This document shows positions 51,001-57,688 of a stretch of DNA of 64,000 bases, piece by piece. The position numbers and the translations under genes were made by a program. The notes below the pieces were generated by a model. That model worked only from the letters and a program-made list of their open reading frames with translations. It was not told the origin of the DNA and searched no databases. The number at the start of each line of letters is the position of its first letter. Within the stretch, counting starts at the first letter, position 1. Source of the stretch: Trileptium ribeirensis (taxonomy: Eukaryota; Nematoda; Enoplea; Enoplida; Thoracostomopsidae); the NCBI GenBank assembly GCA_030248225.1, contig JASANE010001578.1:1-64000 (forward strand), read 5' to 3'.

Positions 51001-54000
51001 TCCATCATTCATTTATTTTTATTGGTGATTGACATTTGACCATAACGAATGTTAGCAAGTAGTGCTGTGAGGTACGAAGATATCTGCAAATACTAAGTTA
51101 GGATAATGTATAAACTATAAAGCCTGAATATACTACCAGACAACGATAATGTTGTATAGTACCACTCAGATGTACCCTGTGGGTAAAAAGCCTGATATTT
51201 GAATACTTTTATCAACAATAACTAGTTTTAATGAACACTACGGTGGAGTATTTGATGCTGGCTATCCCATGCGTCCAACTACACAAATGCCAACCATTCA
51301 CTGGGTACACCGTGAGCCTGAAAAGCCGTTTGGAATCAATCTTAACTGACACTTCTTAGACTTAATTTTTTAATAATACCACTTTAAGCCACAGACGGGA
51401 TAAAAATTACTAAATCTTTAGCAGATTATAGCCGAACAGCAGAATATGTTCGTTTAATTTCCTTATATAATCATAGGCGCAATTATAGAGGGGAACGGAG
51501 GGACAAATCCCCTCCACTTTTTGACATTTAAAGTAGTCGTCCCTCCAGTTTTTTCGATTGATAAAATTTTTAGTGCTCTGTAATAAACGCACGTGATTAT
51601 AGATTATATGTTTTTGCCAGTAACTGTCCCTCCCACTGTTTTTTGTATTTGCGCCAACGTATATAATTACTCTTGGATGATTCATTACCATATGTGTAGC
51701 TAGTTTCTAAGCTAGTCACGACAAAGTTATATCTGTAAATGTTTCCATCACTTAAACGTATAAGGAATAGGAATATTAAAATATAATGGGATTTTTTAAT
51801 AATTATGCTTATATAACAGAATTAGTAACAGAAAATAGAGATTCCATTTAGATTCGAACTTTCCAGCCGCTTCATAAAACCGTTCACGTAACGTATTAAC
51901 ATCAAATTAACGTTCACGATAGTGATAAGCGGCTGCGTTTTACGACCATTCATCTTCACTCAGTCGTTATTGAATTTTCCGCTTTCCAGTAGATGAAAGC
52001 TTGTATTTTAAAAACTTCTGAACGTGGTACAACGTATAATTGTGCTGCTAAATAATAGGCTTATCATTTTGTTTTTTTACTCAACTTTTAATGTGACCAA
52101 GTTGAACCAACCATTGTAGGCGACGCTCTTACCTTTGATCCGAACAAACCGTATAATAACGGGATGTGGTTGTTCCTTTGTCGTAATTAGGTGATAATCG
52201 CTAATATCGGTTGACGTTAGCTTTATTAAATTATGTTCAAAATATACGATTTCCAATTTTATGTTATTTTCGTTTTTCAAAGTATTAATTCCATAAAAGA
52301 GTAAATTAGATTTCCTGCTGGAATGTTGGCCCTCAGCAGTCAGGTCCTTTTTAACTTTGGGTACTTCTGACCGAAGTGCTAATACTTTATCGTTCATTTG
52401 CTTGTCTAAATCTTTTACTATATTAGCTGGAATGCAGTTATCGGTTAAACTATTGCCATTGACCATAGACTAGACTCGCTTGAATTTTTTTCGATGGCAC
52501 TGAAATTTATTACTAATATATAGTTAAAATTTATACGTTTTTCTTAATCCACACAACTAAATACATGTAAGATAAATTTTGGTCCGCAAACAGCGTGGAA
52601 AGAATATCATATTCAGAAATATGGTTAACGTTATCGGTTCGTTTTCGTCTAATGACTTTATAAGTATATATGCGAAGCTTCGAGTACTTAACCCTTCGTA
52701 AGCAAATCTTCATAGACTACGGAACAGAACATATGTGACTACTATTCTATATATGGTACATGAAGCAAACTGCTGCAATATCGCCTCCGCATTGTCCCAA
52801 TTTACAAAACACTACTGTGGATACACACTACTGTTTTATGTCAAACATGAACGATAATCCAATAAAACTAACAAACGCATGGATAAAACAGTAAAATTTC
52901 CTATTGATACAGAATGTTGCAGGACCCGAAATTTTATAAGGGACACTTCTGAATGACACAACTTATTTTAACGCATAATATTACAATAGTATAAAAAAGT
53001 TTCCTATTTCAAACAAAACAATATTATTTCATAAAATTTTTGAAAATATTCTTTCAAAAATTAAAAGATTGAAATTTTGTATAAAATTTTATCTGAAAGT
53101 CAGATGATATCGTGATCCTTCAATTGATTATGTGTCTTGTATTTATATATAACACATAAAACACCTTAACTGCGTCTGTCAAAAGTATCGGCTTAATAGG
53201 AAGTAACACATCGAAATTTGAAAATATTTACATATTGTGTTTTTAGACATTTTTTGTAGAATTTCAAGATAATTTAATCCTTAAATTTGTAGATAGCATA
53301 ACTCCTTCATCAAACGCTCCTATCGTTTAATTTAGTGCAACAGTTGGAAATCTAAACCCGGCACAAAAAATCTTCGTTCTCGACAGGACTGTCTAAATGA
53401 TAGATTTGTGATAAATTTAATAACTATGGTTATAGGCTCTTGCTTGGAATATTATCGGTTTGCTAACCATTACTGGATGGTGCTTGTTTTGGGCATTTCT
53501 TGTGTTTGGTTTGTTGAAACTGTTCAGAATTTTACGGGTTTCTGAAGAGGTTGAAATAAAAGGTGAGTAATATATAAAAATATTCACAATCCTAATATAT
53601 TGTGTTTTACAATTTTAAGCAAATGCGTTAAAGACTATGTTTTCATTTAATATCGAACATAAATATTTAGGTAAAAATTTTATATTCTGGATTTCGCGTT
53701 TTATAACATTTCAGTTTTTAAATGTATGCTTAACCAAAACTAGCTAAATTATAATAACTGTTAATTATTGTTTAATGACCAAGCTCACAAAAAACCAATT
53801 CGTATGATCTACCAATTGGAGTACATTATGAATCACAATTTTCTATCTTTCAAAATCAAATGTATCACGGTAAGTTTTGTCGATTAGATTTTCAAGTAAA
53901 TTATATATTTTATAACGTGATGATAAAAACAACGTAATTTTTTCGAAATCTACCTTACGACATATACGTAATTATATATCATTACTGTCCAGTGTCCGTC

Positions 54001-57000
54001 GGTCAGTTGGGGGGACGGGGTCTGTAGTAAGGTTTTGAAAGTTTTATAAACTGATAATTTTGCAAAATATTGCCAATTTGTGACGATTTTCAGCAAATTT
54101 TATTCATTTTCTCTTTATTGAGCAACCCCGAATCTCTTCATGGACACTAAGGTATATATCTACGTTTATTATATTTGTGCTACATTTTCATTTTAGGATT
54201 GGATATATTCAAGCACGGTGAACCTGTATATCCTGCAGCAGCATACGGTCAAGAATGGGGTGAAGCGTGGGAACCTGGAGGCAAGTTTGACAAATTTGCG
54301 AACAATAAACGTTTAACAATAATATTGGAATCTATAATAACTTATTTTATTTAATTCTCATAGCCTCCTCAAATACATTGGTTCTAATACACGACAAACA
54401 GGCAAAGGCTCTCATTAAATTGTACTCAAACCCGAAGCGACATTTAGTTATGTTGTAATTCGATCTGGAATACAAAGTTGAAACAAAAACTATACTTCCA
54501 TGATATGTTGTTAACACAGTGCTTCATGTCCTACAATACGTTGTGGTCACATGCAATCCACATTTTTGTATTGCTAACACTGAAATTGTATATTAAAAAT
54601 AGGGATATTCGAAAGGATGTTCCAATATCACCGTTGTTGCTATAAATAGCCTTTAAATATCGGCGAATAATGTAAAAAATCATTTATCTGTATTTATCTT
54701 TCTGCATGATTAGTCAGTTTCCAGTTGTAAACCCGTGGGTATGTGTGAAAGTTTTGGAACTCAAATTTTCAAAAATATTTTGTACTCAGTTTACCAATTT
54801 CCTCCTAACTTTCGATCTTTTTCCCAATTTAGCCCGATTTAGCACATTGTTTCCCTATTCTTGTCTATTTTTGACCGACAACGCCCGATGGGGGAATCCT
54901 CAGACGGGAATGGTACCCGCTGTCCCCACTAAGAGCGTGTATGCGCTAGACTGATGCGATAAAAGTTTTCACAGCATAGTAGACCTAATTTAACGCAGGT
55001 GCAGGTCTGTTATATGTCCGATAACCCCTTTAGCAACTGAATACGAGAAAAGCAATCGATTATACGTAAGAAATATGGCGTAGTTATTGTTGTTATTACA
55101 GTTTGAGGCGGACGGATGTATTTGGTTCAAATTTTAAAAGTAGTGCCCGTGAGCTGTATACTATATCATCGATATTTTCCTAACATCGTTCAGGTTACGC
55201 AATAATTCCAAAGTACGGCCGAACCAATATTTTGAATCAGAATTTGTGTGTATTTCGCTGTCATAATTTATGGCTTTGGAATACAGTTGATTCTGTTTAA
55301 CTCGGGCTTCTACTGTGCATGTGTGCGTTTCGTGACAGACGGATATAGTTTTGTGCTGCAATTAATGATGTAACTTCAGTTCATAGAAGCCGGCCTGGTT
55401 TTACCGGGTCACGGAGGATCTGTCAGGAACGCTCCTGTTCAGGTTCACTACAGTGTCGGTGAACTGTTTAAACAGCGGAGTTAAATGAAGGATCCTATTT
55501 GATCAACGGTACCTCTACTGGTGGTCTGCTCTATTATTTAAATATGCGTGTCCTTCACTAACGCGATTCCAATTCCGAGGTTTTTCGCACAACAATACAA
55601 TCGTCCAACGTTGGCTAGGAAAGTTTGCTAACAATAACAGCTGGAATGTAAACTACAATGCAATCACTATATGTATGCTCACTCCGGTCGTAGTTGACAG
55701 ACCCGTCGGATAGCAAGTTTTTGTGATGTCCTAGTCATCCATAAATACTGCTAACCAAATATTTCCTCTACTGCCAGAATATCCATTAAACTGAAAGCGA
55801 TCCACTTTAATTAGTTGGTCACCGCAATAACAACGTTTTTATCGTTGCCATCAGTGGCTTTTCAATAACCTTAAACCCCGGACGATAACCTTGACTTTAT
55901 AATACAATAAATGTTTCAATATTGCTGTTAAACACCAAAGTCAGAGGGTTTTGTTGTTCTAGTATGCCATGAAACAAGCGTGTGCAATTAAAATGTCTAT
56001 AGAACATAAGTGTAACCGTTAAATTTTGATTTATTAATCCTCTTTTAAATATTGGGTGGACTAGACCGCTGCAGCCCGGACATATAAATAGTATCCGTGA
56101 TCGCTTAGGTTGCATCTATAAATACCGATATTTAGACATAGCTGCTAAATATGAATGAAAAACATTTTCCGAACCAGAATTGAGCTAATGTTGCTGTTAT
56201 ATACAACCAAATCAACTAAACTTGCTTTCATTTATTTCAAAGAATACTTTGATGTGCTTTAAAGTACAACTGTGAATGCTTGATATCCAGTAATGAGCTT
56301 ATTAATTATCATTTCATTGTATCTAATCGGTATTCATGGTTTCAGCTGGCTTTGTCAATATTTAAAAGCAATGGCGCTCAGAACAACGGTCCCAGCATAG
56401 CATCTATTCGCAGGATAATTTTGTAGCATCATATTCGTCAACAGAAATGTTTATTGTTTTTAAACTTTGGTGGCAATTCAGACAAATTCAAACGTTCGGT
56501 ATCTTTAAAATAAAAGTCAACGTTCCTGATAACTCTGAATTTTTTGGTGCCAAAATATTTTCCGTGATTTGTAACCAGCATATGTGATTATTTCGGCATC
56601 AATAGCGATATGATTACTACACTTTCCGTGTAGCTAGTCTTCCCGATATTATACATTGCTAAATGGTTCATTGTTAAAGTTGAATCAAATTTGTTCCATC
56701 ATTTAATTTCAATTTAATTGAAAATTTTCTTTGACTGTTTCACTTTTTGCTATATACCCATTTTTTAACCACTGATACTTGTAAATCAATCTATACAAAA
56801 ATTGACTAATAGAAAAACGAATTTTCATTAGACGCATGCATTACTCGCTCAACTATAAAACGGTGCTCTAAAGTTACGTAGTTTAGCCCACAGCGAATCC
56901 TTAGCGCGAAAGACATAAAAGAAAGTGCAGCAAAGGGTATACACTGTCCCCGAGGTCACGCAATATACTGTGGAAACTTCATAGCTCTCTGTTTTCTCTT

Positions 57001-57507
57001 AAATTTTGACTGCTCTCTTACCCACTCCTGAGTAGCGTGCTATGCTACTGGATACCAGTGTCAAACAGGCGAAACTTGTTTGAGTGTGAGTGAGCTATAT
57101 TTAATATTACTTTAGGAATTCATTTGAGAAATTTATGAAATGAGACCTTATATAATTGATGCATTTTAAATTATATTTTATTTCGGTATTTTATATTATT
57201 TTATTTTTTAATATTTTATAATTGATGCAATATATTTTGTTTTGCTCCAGGACAGCGTAATCCAGACAACACTCAATCGACTGACCCGCGACTCCATGAC
57301 ACTCAAAATAATCAACCAGTTGGTAGTACAGCAATAGCCGACGGTATAGTGTACCGCGGAAACAGTGCAGCAGGCACACTGCCACACAAAACTCAAAGTC
57401 TCACGTTAGGTCACGATCCATCAGCGCACTATCGAATGTATCCAGGGTATCAGCCATACGCAGCGGGTTTAAACTCGATGTACTCGGGGAACTTCGTCAA
57501 TTATTAA
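20948..57507 (+). CDS. amt: Ammonium transporter gene B (Amt/MEP/Rh family), complete, 11 exons, 531 aa
   Basis: Plasma-membrane ammonium channel, expected to be a trimer of 11-helix subunits. Exons: 20948-21077, 34314-34403, 37158-37382, 39005-39093, 41569-41703, 43707-43931, 46033-46171, 49352-49446, 53436-53562, 54197-54280, 57251-57507. They join in frame to 531 codons, a normal family length. Key residues: [11 protein letters not shown] with F119, an AVAER box (130-134), THWAW with W160, DFAGSG with D179, pore His H187, FNGGS (F239, S243), VDDPLD (about 336-341) and the second pore His H346. The N-terminus has an N-glycosylation sequon (N13-Q-T). The start ATG has A at -3 and an in-frame TAA three codons upstream. 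All introns are GT-AG except the last, which is GC-AG. The gene A paralogue lies 8.4 kb upstream on the same strand. Family identity is certain; substrate and regulation are inferred from family knowledge. Confidence 0.95.
21180..21410 (+). repeat. Dispersed repeat with TTATTGCTAC motifs, copy 1
   Basis: Its start (ACAGATAAATGTGTGCACTT, then ACTGCACATTGTA and TTATTGCTACAAAA) matches the reverse complement of 28776-28860 in the same order. The hAT at 21418 lies directly beside it. Confidence 0.65.
21410..21417. repeat. hAT target-site duplication, left copy
   Basis: ACCATAGG, identical to 24239-24246 on the other side of the element. Eight bp is the diagnostic hAT duplication length. Confidence 0.95.
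21418..24238 (-). mobile_element. Complete hAT DNA transposon (2.82 kb)
   Basis: The left end is CAGGGCTGGTGCTACCAT. The right end, reverse complemented, is CAGGGCCGGCGCTAGCAAT. Perfect 8-bp duplications ACCATAGG flank it. G-runs lie just inside both ends (about 21454 and 24206). The transposase is encoded on the minus strand between 24092 and 21693. The coding frame is interrupted by three frameshifts, so it is not autonomous as sequenced, but both ends could still be mobilised by a related transposase. Confidence 0.95.
21693..24092 (-). pseudogene. ZMYM1-like hAT transposase, frameshifted
   Basis: Transposase that would cut and join the element's ends. Order along the minus strand: an N-terminal basic stretch ([19 protein letters not shown]); a TTF-type zinc-finger region at about 23800-23600 ([15 protein letters not shown], then [11 protein letters not shown]); a DUF4371/RNase-H-like region with the likely catalytic Asp in [13 protein letters not shown] and in [10 protein letters not shown]; a CASHTLN motif; and a hATC dimerisation end ([20 protein letters not shown]). 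The total of about 800 codons is normal for the family. The reading frame shifts near 23440, in an A6 run at 22821-22826, and in an A6 run at 22354-22359. Otherwise no internal stops are needed to follow the protein, so decay is recent or the indels are sequencing errors. It begins at ATG 24092. Confidence 0.92.
24239..24246. repeat. hAT target-site duplication, right copy
   Basis: ACCATAGG, the partner of 21410-21417. Confidence 0.95.
24350..24480 (-). repeat. Dispersed GCTTAG repeat, second copy
   Basis: The reverse complement shares ordered blocks with 13985-14128 (GAACAGCTTA, GGGGCGGCAACC, CTTAGTGTATG, AACCTAAGCTTAG). Confidence 0.6.
25010..25290 (+). repeat. GC-rich-ended MITE-like repeat
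   Basis: An AT-rich centre (TTTAATTTTGCCAG and similar) is flanked by G-rich ends. The right end GGGAGGAGGTCCGAGGCT matches GGGGAGGAGGTCCGAGACT in the MITE at 49617-49803. Element ends are not resolved in this copy. Confidence 0.5.
26100..28200 (+). mobile_element. 5'-truncated CR1/Jockey-like LINE remnant
   Basis: It contains the reverse-transcriptase part of a non-LTR retrotransposon ORF2 followed by a 3' tail of TTATTA/ATTATT microsatellite (about 28140-28200), as is common for CR1-like elements. The endonuclease domain is absent, so the copy is 5'-truncated. It is inserted in sense orientation in gene B intron 1. The 5' limit is approximate. Confidence 0.85.
26123..28024 (+). pseudogene. 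LINE reverse transcriptase, multiply frameshifted
   Basis: RT that would copy LINE RNA at the target site. Blocks in order: [13 protein letters not shown] and [14 protein letters not shown] linker (26200-26400); [20 protein letters not shown] (26640-26700); [16 protein letters not shown] (26795-26840); motif [11 protein letters not shown] (about 26900); motif [15 protein letters not shown] (about 27060-27100); motif C FADD with [11 protein letters not shown] (about 27160); thumb-like ARRLFTR and [18 protein letters not shown]; and a C-terminal [15 protein letters not shown]. The frame shifts near 26505, 26930, 27105 (in a T-run), 27755 and 27785. All catalytic motifs are readable but the gene is dead as sequenced. 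Confidence 0.9.
28530..28860 (-). repeat. Dispersed TTATTGCTAC repeat, copy 2
   Basis: Many TATTGCTAC/GTAGCAATA words in both orientations. The last 85 bases, reverse complemented, match 21180-21290. Likely a non-autonomous element rich in inverted motifs. Its spurious minus-strand Cys/Leu/Tyr-rich frame is not a gene. Confidence 0.6.
30261..30494 (+). repeat. 117-bp tandem duplication (two copies)
   Basis: AAAATTCGAACTGAGG starts at 30261 and again at 30378, and the two units differ at only a few positions. 117 is a multiple of three, so a frame stays open through both ([13 protein letters not shown] in each). No family is recognised and no splice context supports a gene. Confidence 0.9.
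31087..31152 (+). repeat. 34-bp tandem duplication
   Basis: AAATATGTCGCTTGTGATGC begins at 31087 and at 31121, and both copies continue through TGTTTCTTC. Confidence 0.9.
32400..32635 (-). repeat. GC-rich-ended MITE-like repeat, minus orientation
   Basis: The reverse complement begins TAGGCGTCGAAGGTCCGTGG, close to TAGGTGTCGAAGATCCGTCG at 49619. It has an AT-rich centre and CC/GG-rich flanks including GGAGGTCCGAA. Same family as 49617-49803 and 25010-25290. Confidence 0.6.
33041..33482 (+). repeat. 191-bp tandem duplication with a 61-bp deletion in one copy
   Basis: Copy 1 (33041-33231) and copy 2 (33232-33482) both start ATTGCGCGACAAGCTGCTCT and both contain GCCGGACCATGCTTATTTGA. Copy 2 has 61 bp more, bounded by two TGTTAAT words (33394 and 33455). 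Copy 1 has a single TGTTAAT at that place (33203), as expected if it lost the segment by recombination between the short repeats. Confidence 0.92.
34314..34403 (+). CDS. Gene B exon 2: [11 protein letters not shown] signature
   Basis: The acceptor CTTTTAG ends at 34313 and the donor GTTAGT begins at 34404. It encodes [20 protein letters not shown] and ILLKNMIES (residues 44-73), the most conserved N-terminal Amt block. Phase 1 at both ends. Confidence 0.95.
34404..37157. other. Gene B intron 2 (2.75 kb)
   Basis: It contains the second copy of the long interspersed repeat (34851-35735). At 36556, CAGTGACGTAACTAGAGATG resembles a hAT-type end without a partner. Otherwise AT-rich sequence without a recognised gene. 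Confidence 0.6.
34851..35735. repeat. Interspersed repeat, copy 2
   Basis: Shares the block order of 8976-10160 (CGCAAGCGAG, ACCCTAAATCCATTGAAAA, CCTGCACGCAATACATAATC, CAGGCCCAC and GGTCCCA). The telomere-like CCCTAAACCC words inside it are not tandem. Confidence 0.75.
37158..37382 (+). CDS. Gene B exon 3: helices 2-3, FFQFVFA and AVAER
   Basis: The acceptor TTGCAG ends at 37157 and the donor GTACGT begins at 37383. Residues 74-148: [13 protein letters not shown], an extracellular [11 protein letters not shown] loop, then [20 protein letters not shown] and AERCDF. F119 matches the outer gate phenylalanine of the family. Confidence 0.96.
37600..37700 (-). repeat. tRNA-derived SINE-like element with well-preserved T-arm
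   Basis: The minus strand reads GGTTGAGCAGCTCAGTGATT (box A region) and then GTGGGTTCGAACCCCAC, a perfect 5-bp T-stem with a canonical TTCGAAC loop. The acceptor stem does not pair, so a functional tRNA is unlikely. Neighbouring sequence and related copies favour a SINE. Confidence 0.6.
38450..38840. repeat. GAGCCGAGCC interspersed repeat, copy 2
   Basis: Contains AAAGCCGAGCC, GAACCGAGCCGAACATGG, GGCGAGCCGAGTC and CGGTCCGTTCTTAAAAGC, matching words in 1850-2270. Confidence 0.55.
39005..39093 (+). CDS. Gene B exon 4: [12 protein letters not shown] recruitment site
   Basis: The acceptor TTTTTAG ends at 39004 and the donor GTATGT begins at 39094, phase 0 at the 3' end. Residues 149-178: [19 protein letters not shown] and [11 protein letters not shown]160 corresponds to the aromatic residue lining the external ammonium site. 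Confidence 0.94.
40120..40168 (+). repeat. 24-bp tandem duplication
   Basis: GATATGCTGCTACACTGAAA followed by ATGT, twice in a row. Confidence 0.9.
41125..41420 (-). repeat. tRNA-derived SINE-like element
   Basis: On the minus strand AACAGCTCATAGATAGCG and TAGTGG (box A) precede CCCGGTTCAATCCGCC (box B). The region after it, GTTGAACAAAC on the plus side, matches CTTGAACAAAC at 44176, so head and tail are both shared with the copy at 44160-44420. Confidence 0.7.
41569..41703 (+). CDS. Gene B exon 5: DFAGSG and first pore histidine
   Basis: The acceptor TTTAATAG ends at 41568 and the donor GTGAGT begins at 41704. It is 45 whole codons: [19 protein letters not shown], then [11 protein letters not shown] and IPGHSVA. 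D179 and H187 are the family's structural aspartate and first pore histidine. Confidence 0.96.
41704..43706. other. Gene B intron 5 (2.0 kb)
   Basis: No gene. It has a GC-rich patch (42345-42420), another at 42655-42715 with the look of MITE ends but no clear inverted repeat, and a weak SINE-like box B (GATTCAAACC, 42800). Confidence 0.5.
43707..43931 (+). CDS. Gene B exon 6: FNGGS pore segment
   Basis: The acceptor TTTTCAG ends at 43706 and the donor GTAATT begins at 43932. It is 75 whole codons: [20 protein letters not shown], an extracellular [10 protein letters not shown] loop, [15 protein letters not shown], and [10 protein letters not shown]239 and S243 match the inner gate Phe and binding-site Ser. 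Confidence 0.96.
44160..44420 (-). repeat. tRNA-derived SINE-like element
   Basis: The minus strand contains CAACAGCTCCTAAATATCGT, then CAGATTCAAACCGCCGC (box B) and the GTTCAAGAC tail shared with 41125-41420. The boxes are more degenerate. Confidence 0.6.
45285..45609. mobile_element. PIF/Harbinger-like MITE with TAA target duplication
   Basis: The terminal inverted repeat is AGGCGTGTTCACACGCTCAA followed by ACTTTTT. The right end is its reverse complement. TAA flanks both ends (45282-45284 and 45610-45612), the 3-bp size and T-A-rich type of Harbinger elements. The 325-bp interior is filled with AAATTTGA/TCAAATTT words that pair with each other, and a second internal TTCACACATTCAAACTT echoes the terminus. 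No transposase. Confidence 0.88.
46033..46171 (+). CDS. Gene B exon 7: YHWGA and VDDPLD
   Basis: The acceptor TTCACAG ends at 46032 and the donor GTTTGT begins at 46172. Residues 299-344: [19 protein letters not shown], a helix, then [11 protein letters not shown]. Phase 0 start and phase 1 end, as in the gene A exon ending at 306. Confidence 0.95.
46172..49351. other. Gene B intron 7 (3.2 kb)
   Basis: Contains a degenerate GAGCCGAGCC-type fragment (46880-47080), TCCTAATATTA repeats (47083-47150) and a SINE-like core (47545-47595). A pair of related GTGTGGAAGG...TTATTGGTCTTATGCA blocks (48050-48110 and 48185-48240) forms a local duplication. No gene. Confidence 0.6.
48050..48320 (+). repeat. 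Local ~137-bp imperfect duplication
   Basis: GTGTGGAAGG(C/T)T, AAGTTATTGGTCTTATGCA and then ATATC(T)A(C/A)ATA and CCATGCAAATAAT occur twice in order, first from about 48050 and again from about 48186. Confidence 0.75.
49352..49446 (+). CDS. Gene B exon 8: VHFGGG with second pore histidine
   Basis: The acceptor TATTTCAG ends at 49351 and the donor GTAAGT begins at 49447. Residues 345-376: [18 protein letters not shown], then [15 protein letters not shown]346 is the second pore histidine. Same 95-nt length as in gene A. Confidence 0.96.
49617..49803 (+). mobile_element. Short MITE, TIR GCATAGGTGTCGA
   Basis: The left end GCATAGGTGTCGAAG and right end TCGACACCTATGC are inverted repeats. The interior has TTGCCAATTT words and a GGGGAGGAGGTCCGAGACT block shared with 25010-25290 and, inverted, 32400-32635. 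No unambiguous target duplication, so the superfamily is open. Confidence 0.75.
49865..49980 (-). repeat. tRNA-derived SINE-like fragment
   Basis: The minus strand has GTTTAGCTATTGTAGAAG and GGTTCGGATTC (box-B-like), flanked by the GTTCACAAAC words seen by the other copies. Confidence 0.45.
50735..50830 (+). repeat. Short tandem duplication
   Basis: CCATACGCACGCCAAACTCG and CCATACTCACGCCAAACTCG, each followed by TACCTTTACTATGAAA, lie 52 bp apart. Confidence 0.85.
51226..51348 (+). CDS. Possible orphan terminal exon (unrecognised)
   Basis: After an acceptor-like AACTAG, a frame in phase 2 reads [39 protein letters not shown] and a TGA stop (about 40 codons). It is clearly richer in G+C than the sequence around it and has a balanced residue mix. 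It lies inside gene B intron 8. It cannot be an alternative last exon spliced directly from gene B exon 8, because that junction is phase 0 and would read TTT TAA. It may belong to a nested gene, be an old exon, or be chance. No family recognised. Confidence 0.3.
51476..51656. mobile_element. Short MITE, TIR GGCGCAAWTA
   Basis: The left end GGCGCAATTATAGAGGGGAA and the right end (reverse complement GGCGCAAATACAAAAAACAG) are inverted. Both continue into GGAGGGAC motifs (CGGAGGGACAAATCCC, and TGGGAGGGACAG on the other strand). No coding content; the target duplication is unclear. Confidence 0.7.
52077..52466 (-). pseudogene. LINE ORF1 fragment (RRM-like, L1/Tx1-type)
   Basis: The minus-strand frame of 129 codons includes [18 protein letters not shown] and then [20 protein letters not shown]. 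This matches the pattern of the RRM of LINE-1-like ORF1 proteins (N-L-L-F-Y-G-I ... R-P-I-I-V-R-F-V ... K). A coiled-coil-like stretch ([20 protein letters not shown]) precedes it, as in those proteins. No ORF2 is adjacent, so this is an isolated remnant. Confidence 0.6.
53436..53562 (+). CDS. Gene B exon 9: last membrane helix
   Basis: The acceptor TTATAG ends at 53435 and the donor GTGAGT begins at 53563. Residues 377-418: [20 protein letters not shown], then [20 protein letters not shown], the last helix and start of the cytoplasmic tail. 127 nt, as in gene A. Confidence 0.95.
53563..54196. other. Gene B intron 9 (0.63 kb)
   Basis: AT-rich. The part from about 53990 to 54155 starts CAGTGTCCGTCGGTCAG with G-runs, has an AT-rich TTGCCAATTT-like centre and ends TCATGGACACTAAG. 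It resembles the short GC-ended MITEs but is not convincingly bounded. Confidence 0.5.
54197..54280 (+). CDS. Gene B exon 10: [12 protein letters not shown] tail segment, GC donor
   Basis: The acceptor TTTTAG ends at 54196. It reads [20 protein letters not shown], then GEAWEPG, the conserved helix-like start of the Amt C-terminal tail that couples subunits in the trimer. It ends GAG|GCAAGT: a GC donor with otherwise perfect consensus. No GT donor nearby gives the right phase. Confidence 0.9.
54281..57250. other. Gene B intron 10 (3.0 kb), GC-AG type
   Basis: It begins GCAAGT and ends CTCCAG. Inside are a GC-ended repeat block (54715-54950), a SINE-like core on the plus strand (about 56370-56405) and AT-rich sequence. 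No gene. Confidence 0.65.
57251..57507 (+). CDS. Gene B terminal exon: long cytoplasmic tail, stop TAA
   Basis: The acceptor GCTCCAG ends at 57250. Read in phase with exon 10 it gives [14 protein letters not shown], then [18 protein letters not shown] and [14 protein letters not shown], ending FVNY and TAA (57505-57507). It is polar and rich in Gln, Asn, Tyr and Gly, so probably disordered. It shares the YRG and Y/G-rich plan of gene A's tail. Confidence 0.9.
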
Positions 57508-57622
57508 AATGAAAATATACCACGTGTTGCATAAATCAAACGTGTGTCATATTTAGTGGGTTAATGTGTCTACTTTTGGTGAATGATATATAATTCCTAA
57601 TAGCATCTAGTTATTGTTAAGC

Positions 57623-57628
57623 AATAAA
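57623..57628 (+). terminator. Poly(A) signal AATAAA of gene B
   Basis: AATAAA lies 116 nt after the gene B stop, just before the 29-bp tandem array. Confidence 0.65.
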
Positions 57629-57688
57629 TATGTGTGAACAGTTAATGCCTGTATTTACACCCGTTACAGTGTGATATATTGCAGTTTT

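Larger units (their letters stand above)
49447..53435. other. Gene B intron 8 (4.0 kb)
   Basis: Holds two MITEs (49617-49803, 51476-51656), a SINE-like element (49865-49980), a 66-bp-scale duplication (50735-50830), a possible orphan exon (51226-51348) and a LINE ORF1 fragment (52077-52466). The rest is AT-rich. Confidence 0.65.
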
